A DNA stretch of 48,504 bases, taken from positions 1 through 48,504 of the forward strand of contig JAEWHK010000069.1 in the NCBI GenBank assembly GCA_023387815.1, read 5' to 3'. This document shows positions 16,679 through 25,517 of this stretch, one piece after another. The position numbers and the translations under genes are program-made. Every line of letters begins with the position of its first letter. Within the stretch, counting starts at the first letter, position 1. Under the pieces are notes generated by a model, which ran no database searches, was not told the origin of the DNA, and saw only the letters and a program-made list of their open reading frames with translations. The stretch comes from Pseudomonadota bacterium (lineage in GTDB: Bacteria; Pseudomonadota; Gammaproteobacteria; Burkholderiales; Burkholderiaceae_B).

Positions 16679-17650
16679 ATGAAGGTTATAGTAAAAGCCA
16701 CTGCCGCTCTCGTGCTCGCAGGCCCCGCCCTTGCCATTGCCGATACGCTGGTGCTGTACACAAGCCAGCCGGCGCAGGATGCGCAGATGACTGTTGATGC
16801 GTTTCAGAAAGCCAATCCCGGCACGAAAGTGGAGTGGGTTCGGGACGGAACCACAAAACTGATGACCAAATTGCGCGCTGAAATGCGGGCGGGCGTGGCC
16901 AAGCCGGACGTGCTGCTGATTGCCGACAGCGTGACGCTGGAACAATTGAAAAAAGAGAACAGTCTGCTGGCCTATCAATCGCCGGAAGCGGCCAATTATG
17001 ATTCCGCCCTGTTCGACAAGGACGGCTTTTATTACGGGACCAAGCTGATCACTACCGGTATTGCCTACAACACGGGCGCCAGCGCCAAGCCGACGTCGTG
17101 GAAGGATCTGGTCAAACCTGAGTATAAAAACCAGGTCTCAATGCCCAGCCCGCTATACTCGGGCGCGGCCATGATTCATTTGTCGGCGCTTACCACCAAC
17201 GCGGATTTCGGATGGAAATACTATGAAGCGCTGAGAGAGGGCGGTGTGGCTTCCCAGAAAGGCAATGGCGGTGTGCTCACTGACATCACCTCTGGCGGCA
17301 AGCCTTATGGCGTGCTGGTCGATTACATGGCCATTCGCGAGAAAGCCAAGGGCGCGCCCATCGAATTTGTATTCCCTGCCGAGGGCGTGAGCCTGGTGAC
17401 TGAACCGGTAGCCATTCTCAAATCCGCCAAAAATCCCGAGGCTGCGAAAAAATTCGTGGACTTTGTTTTGTCTCAGCCAGGACAGGAACTTGTTCTGCAG
17501 CAGGGTTATATTCCCGGCCGCAATGGCATGAAGAACCCGCCAGGCTTTCCGGAACGCAGCCAGATCAAACTGCTGCCATTTGATGCCGCAAGCGCCTTGC
17601 AGAACGCCGCCGCCGACAAGGAAAAATTCAGCGAGATCTTCGGCGGGTGA
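16679..17650 (+). CDS. ABC transporter periplasmic binding protein (Fe3+/phosphonate type)
   Basis: 323-residue extracellular solute-binding protein. Signal peptide MKVIVKATAALVLAGPALAIA, then DTLVLYTSQPAQDAQMTVDAFQKANPG, the characteristic start of the FbpA/AfuA-like class that also includes 2-aminoethylphosphonate-binding proteins. The C-terminal part VSLVTEPVAILKSAKNPEAAKKFVDFVLS is typical of this class. The GAGG in AAGATGAGG upstream of ATG 16679 is a reasonable ribosome site. The permease and ATPase follow after a 357-bp gap on the same strand. I did not see the paired tyrosines expected in classical iron-binding FbpA, so the ligand is open: iron, phosphonate, or another small anion. 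Confidence 0.88.
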   Translation: MKVIVKATAALVLAGPALAIADTLVLYTSQPAQDAQMTVDAFQKANPGTKVEWVRDGTTKLMTKLRAEMRAGVAKPDVLLIADSVTLEQLKKENSLLAYQSPEAANYDSALFDKDGFYYGTKLITTGIAYNTGASAKPTSWKDLVKPEYKNQVSMPSPLYSGAAMIHLSALTTNADFGWKYYEALREGGVASQKGNGGVLTDITSGGKPYGVLVDYMAIREKAKGAPIEFVFPAEGVSLVTEPVAILKSAKNPEAAKKFVDFVLSQPGQELVLQQGYIPGRNGMKNPPGFPERSQIKLLPFDAASALQNAAADKEKFSEIFGG

Positions 17651-18007
17651 GTGCCGGCAAAGTCCCGTCACGAGCAGTCACGGTCGCGTGCCATCTTTGC
17701 GGGAACCCTATGGCTGCCTCTATCAGCGGGAATAATTGGCGGGGACCGTTAAAGCGGACCATCAGTCTCGGTCATCAACATTGACCGTCGGCGTTGACAA
17801 TCGGCGACGCCTGAAAAGGGGTCTGAGCCCGGCGCAAATACCGTGTTGGGTAAAATAAGGGTCGAGGCTGCGGTCTTTTGCTGTCGGAATTTTCGGCAGA
17901 CTTCATCGGCGGACAACATAATTCATGGCATGATTGCCAGACGAATGACAGGACAAGATTAAAAATCAGGCGGTCGGCAGGGTTGGACCGGATACCTGAA
18001 TCTCATT
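17651..18007. other. Gap between binding-protein gene and its permease gene
   Basis: No convincing gene in these 357 bases. Near the middle are two adjacent near-identical 13-mers (TTGACCGTCGGCG at 17781-17793 and TTGACAATCGGCG at 17794-17806). No clear terminator stem with a T run was found, so the binding-protein transcript may read on into the permease gene, or a second promoter may lie here. Confidence 0.5.
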
Positions 18008-19717
18008 ATGGCAAGAGCTTCCTCTTTTCTGCGACCTTTTGGCGGGACGCCCGCGTCGGCTCTGACGCCGGTGCTGCTGGCGCTGGTGCTCGTGCTGGCG
18101 GTGCTGCCCCCGGCACGACTGCTGGTCACCGCGCTGGCCGATCTGCCACGCGCAGAAGACAGCGCCATGTGGACCATGCTGACCAATGCCTCCACCTGGC
18201 GCGCCACCATCCACAGTCTTGTTACCTCCGGGGTGGCAACGCTGATCTCGATATTGCTGGGCACGGTCCTGGCCCTGCTTGTCACGCTGACCAATATCCG
18301 GGCCAAAGGATTGTGGGTGTTCATGATCATGCTTCCCATGATGATCCCTCCGCAGGTCACAGCCCTGAGCTGGCTGCAGCTTAGCGGTCCGGGAAGTGCG
18401 CTCCTGCAACTGCTTCATCTGGCACCGCCACTGGGTAGTCCTCAGTATTTGCGTTCCTGGTGGGGCATTTCCCTGCTGATGGGCATTCAGCACGCGCCGC
18501 TGGTTTATCTGGCGGTTCGTGGAAGCCTGATGGCCCTGCCCAAAGAGTTGATTGAAGCCGCGCGTCTGGCCGGCGCCTCGCAAGGCGATGTGGTCAGAGA
18601 TATGATTCTGCCTTTATGCCGCAACGGCCTGTTGGCCGGGGGTGCCATTGCCTTTGTTTCTGCGCTGGGCAATTTCGGTATACCTGCCATGCTGGGCATT
18701 CCTGTTTCGTATTATGTGTTGCCGACGCTGATCTACCAGAAAATGGCCGATTTCGGTCCGGACATGCTGGCCGATGTTTCCAGTCTGTCGGTGATCATTG
18801 GGGTGGTCGCTCTGGCAGGTGTCATGGTCCAGCAACGCTATTCCTCGCGCATGCCCCTGACCGGTATGCCCGGTCGGCCACTGGCCTTTTCTCTTGGCAA
18901 GCGGCGCTGGATGGCAGAGTTCGCGTTATTGCTTTTGGTGCTGATCATTGTGGTCATTCCCCTGTTGGCGCTGATTTCCAGCTCGCTGGTTGCCGCCATG
19001 GGTATCCCACTTTCCCTGAAAACGGCGAGCCTGCAGGCCTATGTGCAGGTTCTGTTTCACCAGAGTGTCACCTTCCGGGCGTTCAGCAACAGCATAATGC
19101 TGGCTGGCGCGGCGGCCCTGATTCTGGCTGCCGTCTGTCTGCCGCTGGGTTACCTGTTCGTGCGTTTTCCGTCCAGAATGAATGCCATTTTGCAGGGTGT
19201 GATCGATTTACCTTATGCCATTCCTGGCGTGGTGCTGGCCGTGGCCTGCATTCTGATTTTCGCGCGACCAATGCCCATCCTCAATATCACGCTTTACGGC
19301 TCGCTGGGACTGATTCTTTTTGCCTATTTGTCGCGCTTCATGACGGTTTGTCTGAAGCCCATTCAAAGCAGCATGATGCAACTGGATCCGGCGCTGGAAG
19401 AGGCCGCCCAGCTTTGCGGCGCGGGCCCCGGTCGTCGGCTGCGCGATATTGTTTTCCCCTTGCTGGCACCTGCCGCGTTTGCCGGTATGCTTCTGGTCTT
19501 TCTGATTGCCGTGAATGAACTGACGGTCTCGGCCCTGCTTTGGAGTGCAGGCAACGAAACGCTGGGCGTGCTGGTATTCAATCTGGACGATGGCGGCGAA
19601 ACCGTGCTGGCCTCGGCAGTTTCGGTACTGATTGTGCTGATGGTGCTGGTATTGATGCTCTGTCTGAGCGTACTGGGCAGACGTCTTCCACAAGGAGTAA
19701 TTCCATGGCGCAACTGA
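18008..19717 (+). CDS. ABC transporter permease, fused double-domain (FbpB type)
   Basis: 569-residue inner-membrane permease made of two tandem six-helix halves, as in FbpB/AfuB-class iron and phosphonate transporters. Each half ends with an EAA loop that contacts the ATPase: ELIEAARLAGASQGDVVRDMILPL (about residues 178-201) and PALEEAAQLCGAGPGRRLRDIVFPLL (about 461-486). The frame is intact from ATG 18008 to 19717. It overlaps the ATPase gene by 13 bp, so the two are co-translated. The other large frames overlapping it on both strands are its shadows. Confidence 0.93.
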   Translation: MARASSFLRPFGGTPASALTPVLLALVLVLAVLPPARLLVTALADLPRAEDSAMWTMLTNASTWRATIHSLVTSGVATLISILLGTVLALLVTLTNIRAKGLWVFMIMLPMMIPPQVTALSWLQLSGPGSALLQLLHLAPPLGSPQYLRSWWGISLLMGIQHAPLVYLAVRGSLMALPKELIEAARLAGASQGDVVRDMILPLCRNGLLAGGAIAFVSALGNFGIPAMLGIPVSYYVLPTLIYQKMADFGPDMLADVSSLSVIIGVVALAGVMVQQRYSSRMPLTGMPGRPLAFSLGKRRWMAEFALLLLVLIIVVIPLLALISSSLVAAMGIPLSLKTASLQAYVQVLFHQSVTFRAFSNSIMLAGAAALILAAVCLPLGYLFVRFPSRMNAILQGVIDLPYAIPGVVLAVACILIFARPMPILNITLYGSLGLILFAYLSRFMTVCLKPIQSSMMQLDPALEEAAQLCGAGPGRRLRDIVFPLLAPAAFAGMLLVFLIAVNELTVSALLWSAGNETLGVLVFNLDDGGETVLASAVSVLIVLMVLVLMLCLSVLGRRLPQGVIPWRN

Positions 19718-20730
19718 CCCTGGAAAAAATCAGTAAACATTATGGTACTCATGCCGTGGTTGACGATGTCAGCCTGGATATCGAAAAAGGTCAGTTCGTG
19801 GCACTGCTCGGGCCCAGTGGCTGTGGTAAAACCACGACCCTGAGAATGATCGCGGGCTTTGAACAACTGGATCAGGGTCGCATTCTGCTCAACAATCGCC
19901 TGCTGGCTTCACCCGAGCATCATATCGCTCCTGAACAGCGCAATATGAGCATGGTCTTTCAGTCCTATGCGCTGTGGCCTCACAAAACTGTGCTGGACAA
20001 TGCCGGTTACGCGCTCTCGCTTCGCGGGGTGCGAGGCCAGGCCTATCGAGACCAGGTCTTTGCCGCACTGGAAACCGTGAATCTGGGACATCTGGCCGAC
20101 CGCTATCCGCAGGCGCTCAGCGGCGGACAGCGGCAGCGGGTCGCGCTGGCGCGCTGTCTGGTTTCCCATCCCGAAGTGGTGCTGCTGGATGAGCCGCTGG
20201 CCAATCTGGATGTGCATCTGCGCACGTCCATGGAAACCACGTTTCGCGAGTTTCATGCGCGCACCGGCGCCACTTTTCTGTATGTGACGCATGATCAGGC
20301 CGAAGCCATGGCCATGGCGGACCGTATTGCCGTCATGAACCACGGTCGGCTGGAGCAATGGGATACGCCGGAGAACCTGTATCGTCGCCCCGCGTCACGC
20401 TGGGTCGCAACCTTCATCGGCAAAGGTTCGGTGCTGGATGTCCCCAGTCATGTCCACGGAAAAAATCTGAGAGCAGATGACATTGTCAGCCTGCTCTCCA
20501 ATGCCGGTGCCATGCATCGCGGCGCCATGCTGGTACGACCCGAAGACGTGCGTATTGTTGATGAGGGACTGCCGGTCATCGTGCGGCATCGCGTGTTCAA
20601 GGGCGAACGATATCAGTACACTGCCGAGATGGCCGACGGCCAGTCCCTGACCTTCTATCACAACCGTATGCTTGAGCATGGACAGAAAGCACAGGTCGCG
20701 ATCACCCACGCCTGGGGGTTGGATCTTTAA
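19705..20730 (+). CDS. ABC transporter ATP-binding protein (FbpC/PotA type)
   Basis: 341-residue ATPase that powers the permease encoded just upstream. Start ATG 19705 (MAQLTLEKISKHYGTHAV) follows AAGGAG (19692-19697) and lies inside the permease 3' end. Walker A is GPSGCGKTT (about residues 36-44), the Q-loop MVFQSYALWPHKT, signature ALSGGQRQRVALARC, Walker B VVLLDEPLANLD and switch H in YVTHDQAEAMAMADR. The last 100 residues form a TOBE-like regulatory domain (AMLVRPEDVRIVDEG ... VFKGERYQYTAEM). The substrate is set by the binding protein and remains ambiguous between iron and phosphonates. Confidence 0.93.
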   Translation: MAQLTLEKISKHYGTHAVVDDVSLDIEKGQFVALLGPSGCGKTTTLRMIAGFEQLDQGRILLNNRLLASPEHHIAPEQRNMSMVFQSYALWPHKTVLDNAGYALSLRGVRGQAYRDQVFAALETVNLGHLADRYPQALSGGQRQRVALARCLVSHPEVVLLDEPLANLDVHLRTSMETTFREFHARTGATFLYVTHDQAEAMAMADRIAVMNHGRLEQWDTPENLYRRPASRWVATFIGKGSVLDVPSHVHGKNLRADDIVSLLSNAGAMHRGAMLVRPEDVRIVDEGLPVIVRHRVFKGERYQYTAEMADGQSLTFYHNRMLEHGQKAQVAITHAWGLDL

Positions 20731-20822
20731 CGCCAGGGGGCTTTCAAAGTGCGAGTCTGGCGCTTATCGCCCCCGTCAGTCATTGAGACCAACCGGGGCT
20801 ATACTTTACTTTTTACGCGCGA

Positions 20823-22271
20823 TTACTGACCTGGACACTCGGAGCATTCACCGGCCAGATCCGGTGACAGGCGCAGTTGTGAACTGAGGTCGCGCAATGC
20901 GGTACGCACGCCTTCCTCAATCACGGGATGGTAAAAAGGCATGTCCAGCATCTGGGCAATAGTCATCTTCTGCTGATGTGCCCAGGCGAGCAGGTGGGCC
21001 AGATGCTCTGCCGCAGGCCCTACCATTTCCGCCCCCAGCAACCGGCCACTGCCGTGTTCAGCATAAATGCGCAGGTGCCCTCTGTTGACACCCATCACAC
21101 GACTGCGGCCCTGATTGTTGAACGACACTTCGCCCACTGCGTAGCAGCCACAATTGTCATATTTGCCCGTCACTTCCCTGAAGCGCATGCCAATGCTGGC
21201 AATTTGCGGATCACTGAATATCACGCCGATCTGCGACCGGCGCAGACCTTCGGTCACTTTGGGGAACGTGCCTGCATTCGTACCCGCAATAAAGCCCTGG
21301 TCCGCGGCCTCATGCAACAGTGGCAGCTGGTTGGACGCATCGCCGGCAATAAAAATATGCGGTACGCTGGTTTGCATGGTGTAACGGTCTGCCTTGGGAA
21401 CACCCCGGTCATCGAGGTCGATCTTCAGATTGTCCAGTCCCAGATTCTCGACATTGGGCTTGCGGCCGGTGGCGGCCAGCAGATAATCCACCGTGACCGA
21501 ACCACTTTGGCCATTTTCTGAATAATCCACTTTCACGCCCTTGCCGCTTTCCAGCAGACTGATTTTAGTGTCGGCATCCAGATGCAGGTTCATCTCGGCA
21601 TCAAAAATTTCCAGCGCCTTTTGCTGCACAACAGGGTCGGTAATGCCACCCAGTGCATTGTCCTTCCCGAAAACATGGACCTCTACACCAAGTCGATGCA
21701 GTGCCTGGCCGATTTCCAGGCCAATCACGCCTGCGCCGAAAACAGCCACGCTGGCAGGCAGCGTTTCCCAGTCGAAAACATCATCGTTCACAATCAGTCG
21801 ATTTCCCAGCGACAGCCAGGCAGGAATGATGAAAGGACGTGAACCGGTAGCGATCACCACGCGTTTGGCCGTGATTTCGGTGTGCTCGTCGACCAGAATT
21901 GTGTGCTCGTCCTTGAATCGTGCCCGGCCCAGAATGCGGTTTTCAGCCGGAAAGCCGTCCACATCTTCAAGCACAAAGCCTACGAAACGATCGCGCTCGG
22001 AACGCACACGCTCCATGACCTCACGACCGTCAATGCGCAGGGCACCATCAGGATGCACGCCAAACTGGTCAGCATGACGAACGTGATGTGCAGCCTCAGC
22101 CGCTGCGATCAGCAGCTTGGACGGCATGCAGCCTACACGGGCGCAAGTGGTACCGAATTTGTGATCTTCGACCAGATACACGCTGTCGGTGGACTTGCGG
22201 GCGGCGCGAAATGCGCTCATGCCTGCCGTACCACCGCCCAGAATAACGACATCAGCGTTGATTGATTTCAT
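20823..22271 (-). CDS. Dihydrolipoamide dehydrogenase-like flavoprotein disulfide reductase
   Basis: 482-residue class I pyridine-nucleotide disulfide oxidoreductase. The N-terminal FAD site is VVILGGGTAGMSAFRAA. The redox-active pair is C43 and C48 in GTTCARVGCMPSKLL, with the NAD(P) site VAVFGAGVIGLEIGQAL. The second FAD motif is HIFIAGDAS, and the C-terminal catalytic dyad is in YHPVIEEGVRTAL. This is the dihydrolipoyl dehydrogenase group, but the motif around the first cysteine differs from the standard GGTCLNVGC, and no 2-oxo-acid dehydrogenase subunits are nearby, so it may act on another disulfide. The tail ends GECSECPGQ with an extra CxxC. It lies downstream of the Prx-Grx gene, separated by a terminator. 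Confidence 0.88.
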   Translation of the reverse strand: MKSINADVVILGGGTAGMSAFRAARKSTDSVYLVEDHKFGTTCARVGCMPSKLLIAAAEAAHHVRHADQFGVHPDGALRIDGREVMERVRSERDRFVGFVLEDVDGFPAENRILGRARFKDEHTILVDEHTEITAKRVVIATGSRPFIIPAWLSLGNRLIVNDDVFDWETLPASVAVFGAGVIGLEIGQALHRLGVEVHVFGKDNALGGITDPVVQQKALEIFDAEMNLHLDADTKISLLESGKGVKVDYSENGQSGSVTVDYLLAATGRKPNVENLGLDNLKIDLDDRGVPKADRYTMQTSVPHIFIAGDASNQLPLLHEAADQGFIAGTNAGTFPKVTEGLRRSQIGVIFSDPQIASIGMRFREVTGKYDNCGCYAVGEVSFNNQGRSRVMGVNRGHLRIYAEHGSGRLLGAEMVGPAAEHLAHLLAWAHQQKMTIAQMLDMPFYHPVIEEGVRTALRDLSSQLRLSPDLAGECSECPGQ

Positions 22272-22336
22272 ATTCGATTCCTGATTTTGAAAGTTGCTTT
22301 CGCAGCTTTATGGTTGATTCTACCGGTTCGCAGGCG

Positions 22337-22374
22337 AAAAAAAAGCAGCGGCATCGCGCATGCGTGCCCGCTGC
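22337..22374 (-). terminator. Rho-independent terminator after the Prx-Grx gene
   Basis: Read on the minus strand, GCAGCGG and CCGCTGC (22368-22374 and 22345-22351) form a perfect 7-bp stem followed by eight T (the A run at 22337-22344). It lies 75 bp after the stop of the peroxiredoxin-glutaredoxin gene. A second GC-rich hairpin (GGGGCC/GGCCCC, 22412-22437) lies between. Confidence 0.88.
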
Positions 22375-22448
22375 CGTCTTATCGGCCTTGCTGTGTCGGT
22401 GGTAAAGACAAGGGGCCGTGCCCATCGGGCGGGCCCCATGTGCCGAAT

Positions 22449-23183
22449 TTACTTGCCAGCGAAGTGTGCTGCCAGTTCGTCGCTGCCACCAATGTACTGA
22501 CCACCGATAAAGATCTGTGGTGTACTGGTTTTGCCAGTTGCAGCACGAATAGCTACGGTGCTGGCATCGCGGCCCAATACGATTTCTTCGTAAGGCAGAT
22601 CTTTTTCTTTAAGCAGCGCTTTGGCTTTGGCGCAATAGCCGCAACCAGGTTTGCTGAACATCACGATGGAAGGTTTGTCCTGGTAGTCTTTGTCGATATA
22701 GTGAATCATGGTATCGGCGTCGGACACTTCAAACGGATCGCCTTCTTTCTCTGGCTCAATGAACATTTTTTCGATCACGCCGTCTTTGACGAGCATGGAG
22801 TAGCGCCATGAACGTTTGCCAAAGCCCAGGTCGTTTTTGTCGACCAGCATGCCCATGCCTTCGGTGAATTCGCAGTTGCCGTCAGGGATCACAGTGATAT
22901 TGTCTGCTTCCTGCTGGGCTTTCCATTCATTCATTACGAATGTATCGTTAACGGAAACGCAGACGATCTCGTCTACACCGCGTTCCTTGAAGGCTTTTGC
23001 CAGCTCGTTATAGCGTGGCAGGTGTGTGGATGAACACGTTGGGGTGAACGCACCAGGCAGTGAAAACACGACTACCGTTCTGCCTTTGAAAATTTCGTCA
23101 GAAGAGATTTTCTTCCACTCGTCGCCTGCACGGACGGGAAATGTAACGGATGGGACGCGTTGACCTTCTTTGTTCTGCAACAT
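22449..23183 (-). CDS. Peroxiredoxin-glutaredoxin fusion (hybrid Prx5)
   Basis: 244-residue fusion that reduces H2O2 and organic peroxides using glutathione. Residues 1-165 are a Prx5-type peroxiredoxin with peroxidatic C50 in SLPGAFTPTCSSTHLPRY and the family segment GFGKRSWRYSMLVKDG. Residues 170-244 are a glutaredoxin with active site CGYC (C181, C184) and the GSH-binding motifs TSTPQIFIGG and GGSDEL. The same fusion is known in Haemophilus and Neisseria relatives, where the Grx domain recycles the Prx domain. It is transcribed alone with its own terminator; a candidate OxyR site lies about 210 bp upstream. Confidence 0.96.
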   Translation of the reverse strand: MLQNKEGQRVPSVTFPVRAGDEWKKISSDEIFKGRTVVVFSLPGAFTPTCSSTHLPRYNELAKAFKERGVDEIVCVSVNDTFVMNEWKAQQEADNITVIPDGNCEFTEGMGMLVDKNDLGFGKRSWRYSMLVKDGVIEKMFIEPEKEGDPFEVSDADTMIHYIDKDYQDKPSIVMFSKPGCGYCAKAKALLKEKDLPYEEIVLGRDASTVAIRAATGKTSTPQIFIGGQYIGGSDELAAHFAGK

Positions 23184-23504
23184 AATTGATTCCTTGTTCC
23201 TGTTAATAATCGTTGAATCGTTCTTTTGACAAGCATCGCTGAATGGCTCGTAATGTTGGGAGCTGTCTGCGATTTCTCATCAGATGTATCCATTGTAGGC
23301 AATGGGGCTTAATTAGTAAAATTTATTATTTTTATGCTGTTGATAGCTAAACTTAAAGATCGCTTTAACCGTCTTTCTGGCTATCTTTTTATAGAGAATC
23401 CCTATCTTTACTATAGAGATTTCGCACATTACTGCTAAAAAATATTGCGAAATAAACCGCATTTAATCTGTTTTTATTGCGATTTAGCGTAAATTATAGC
23501 ATAT
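23184..23504. other. AT-rich regulatory region upstream of the Prx-Grx gene
   Basis: 321 bases without a gene, much more AT-rich than the surroundings, especially 23305-23504. It contains the OxyR-like element at 23391-23427. On the minus strand TACAAT (reverse complement at about 23292-23297) could serve as a -10 element, with only a weak -35. Confidence 0.5.
23391..23427. promoter_or_regulatory. Candidate OxyR binding site
   Basis: The region reads ATAG-N7-CTAT-N7-ATAG with exact spacing (ATAG 23391-23394, CTAT 23402-23405, ATAG 23413-23416). This matches three of the four quarter-sites of the OxyR consensus ATAG-N7-CTAT-N7-ATAG-N7-CTAT; the fourth would be at 23424-23427 and reads GCAC. 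It lies upstream of a peroxide-detoxifying gene, which fits, though the distance to the start (about 210 bp) is large. Inference from pattern and context. Confidence 0.45.
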
Positions 23505-24416
23505 TTAGCTGAATAAAGAAAGCATGTAGCTGAGCAGGAAGGGGGCGATCAGGCTAAGGACCACGCCGGAAAAGATAGCCGTTACCAGAAATGTGCTGCC
23601 TGCCGTTTTGCGCACAATCGGCAGTGTCGTGTCCATCGCCGTGGCACCCGCGGCACCGATGCCGCTCATGGGATATCGGCTGCCGGCAAAGAACAGGACA
23701 ACGATGGAGAAAAGTTCGCGAAACAGGTCAGTCAGCAGGGCGGTTGCGCCGTAAAACTCGCCGAGTCTGGCGGTTACCAGCACACCGGAAAGTGAAAACC
23801 AGCCAAAGCCACTGCCCAGCAGCAGGCCCTGACGCACGTCTGCACCGGTCAGCCAGGCAATTGCTGCCCCAGAGACCAGAGACGCCGCCACCACAACTGC
23901 CGGAATGATAAACATGGCCGGGCGGATTGCGCTGCGCGTAAGTGGGGTATGGGCCAGATCGGCACCAATCAGGGCCAGCAAAACATACAGGAATAAATCT
24001 GAGCCTGGAATGGGTAATGTCAGGTCCAGACGCTCCATCAATATGGCAAGCCCTAAACCGGCAATCAGAAAACCCAGCGCGATACCGCATTCCCGAATAA
24101 CATGGGCAATGCCCAGATTGCCCTGAGCGGACGGCGTCTGGCGGTTTGCCGGGAACATTAAAAGCAGAATGAGCGCGCAAAAAAGCGTAATTCCAATTGA
24201 ATAAAGCGCCGCCGTCTTCAGTATCTGCACTGCATGCTGCAACACCGACAGCTGCTCGCCGAAGCGGTAGCCGATGGCGAACAGCATAATCCATACGAAG
24301 GGCGTGATGCTGCGTGACAGGACAGCCACCAGTCGCGGCGGCAGGAAGTAACCCACAACATAGCCCGCCACCAGAAAGGCGGCTATCGGAAGCAGGGAAG
24401 ACAGCAATGAAGTCAT
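23505..24416 (-). CDS. lysO: Lysine exporter LysO (YbjE/DUF340 family)
   Basis: Inner-membrane protein that exports L-lysine and its toxic analogue thialysine in E. coli. I use ATG 24414-24416 (MTSLLSSLLPIAAFLVAG); a TTG three codons upstream is an alternative. Around 303 residues with about eight hydrophobic segments. Family hallmarks are GSGFGWFSLSGVLVT (about residue 200), the loop LLTDLFRELFSIVVLFFAG and AMDTTLPIVRKTAG. It is separated only by an acetyltransferase gene from a basic amino-acid importer on the opposite strand, so import and export of lysine-type amino acids may be encoded side by side. Confidence 0.9.
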   Translation of the reverse strand: MTSLLSSLLPIAAFLVAGYVVGYFLPPRLVAVLSRSITPFVWIMLFAIGYRFGEQLSVLQHAVQILKTAALYSIGITLFCALILLLMFPANRQTPSAQGNLGIAHVIRECGIALGFLIAGLGLAILMERLDLTLPIPGSDLFLYVLLALIGADLAHTPLTRSAIRPAMFIIPAVVVAASLVSGAAIAWLTGADVRQGLLLGSGFGWFSLSGVLVTARLGEFYGATALLTDLFRELFSIVVLFFAGSRYPMSGIGAAGATAMDTTLPIVRKTAGSTFLVTAIFSGVVLSLIAPFLLSYMLSLFS

Positions 24417-24644
24417 AGGATGCAACTTGAATCGTTAACCGAAACGCAATAACGAATAGGGGGCGTTGACAGATTTACCGGACGGAATTGTGATTGGGAT
24501 GCCAATTGCCGCAACACTGGGAAAGCGAGCCATGGAAGGGCGGCGTCGACAATGTGTCAGACCGCCATACCACCATATCGCAATTATAGTCAGGCCGGAT
24601 TGTCTGCCACAGCTGATAGTGCTGCTCTGTGGCGGGCCCGCGGC

Positions 24645-25247
24645 TCAGGTGGGCAGTTTGGCCTTGAGCTGCTGCTTGACCTGTGGCCATTCTTCCTGAG
24701 TCATGCTGTACATATGTGAGTCCCGGATGGTGCCGTCGCGGCGCAGGGCGTGACCACGCAGCACACCATCTTTTTTGGCGCCCAGGCGCTCGATGGCCTT
24801 CTGGGAACGCTGGTTCAGATTGTCTGTGCGCCATCCCACCACATTGGCCTTGAGCGATTCAAAGGCATAAAACAGCATCAGGTATTTGCAGACAGTATTG
24901 ACGTGCGTTCGCTGAACTGATTTTGCATACCACGTGTAGCCGATCTCCAGTCTGGCAATATCCGGGACGATATCGTGATAGCGCGTGGTACCAATGATTT
25001 TGCGGGTTTTGGCGTCCAGCACCACGAAGGGCAGCATGTGTCCGTCCTGCTGACCTTTGAGTGCCGCCTCTATATACGCGGTTTCCTGGCCAGGCTCTGG
25101 CACCGACGTAAACGTGAGATTCCACAACTCCCCATCTGCCGCGGCATTGCGCAGCCCTTCGGCATGCGCAAGACGCATGGGTTGCAGCACGATACCGTGC
25201 CCTTCAAGCTGAATGGGCGCCAAAGGCTTGGGAAAGGGAGTGACCAT
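24645..25247 (-). CDS. GNAT-family N-acetyltransferase (RimJ/RimL-like)
   Basis: 200-residue acetyltransferase of the GNAT superfamily, group with RimJ/RimL-type folds. Recognisable parts are GIVLQPMRLAHAEGLRNAA (strand/helix 1), FVVLDAKTRKIIGTTRYHDI, RLEIGYTWYAKSVQRTHVNTVCKYLML (acetyl-CoA-binding region, with a modified P-loop) and VGWRTDNLNQRSQKAIERLGAKKDGVLRGH near the C-terminus. Substrate is unknown. It lies divergent from the amino-acid ABC operon, sharing the 270-bp gap at 25248-25517, and upstream of lysO on the same strand. Confidence 0.9.
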   Translation of the reverse strand: MVTPFPKPLAPIQLEGHGIVLQPMRLAHAEGLRNAAADGELWNLTFTSVPEPGQETAYIEAALKGQQDGHMLPFVVLDAKTRKIIGTTRYHDIVPDIARLEIGYTWYAKSVQRTHVNTVCKYLMLFYAFESLKANVVGWRTDNLNQRSQKAIERLGAKKDGVLRGHALRRDGTIRDSHMYSMTQEEWPQVKQQLKAKLPT

Positions 25248-25517
25248 GGAGTTTTCCTGCAGGACCGGAAGGTCAAAAACGCCTATTATAAAGAAGATCA
25301 GTGCGTCGTAAATCCGTAAGTCTCACAAGCCGGAAAACGCGTGAACCCTGCCATTTCCGGTATTGTGGCGCCGAAAAATTTGCGCTACAGGTGATCCCTA
25401 GTGGTCAGAATCTTCACAAATCAGTACTATCTCGGTTTGAGGAACACGGGGGCCCGCCGTCACAAGCGCTGGTGTCATGCCGCGGTTCCCTGGTTTTAAA
25501 TTTCAGGAAGTGAGAAC

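Noticed and set aside
18616..19518. 300-codon plus-strand frame inside the permease gene
   Set aside because: Shadow of the fused permease in another frame; composition is not that of a membrane or globular protein and no start signal is present.
20731..20822. CGCCAG/CTGGCG and GGGGGC/GCCCCC inverted repeats between convergent genes
   Set aside because: Stems overlap each other and lack a T run, so I do not call a terminator, though they may have that role.
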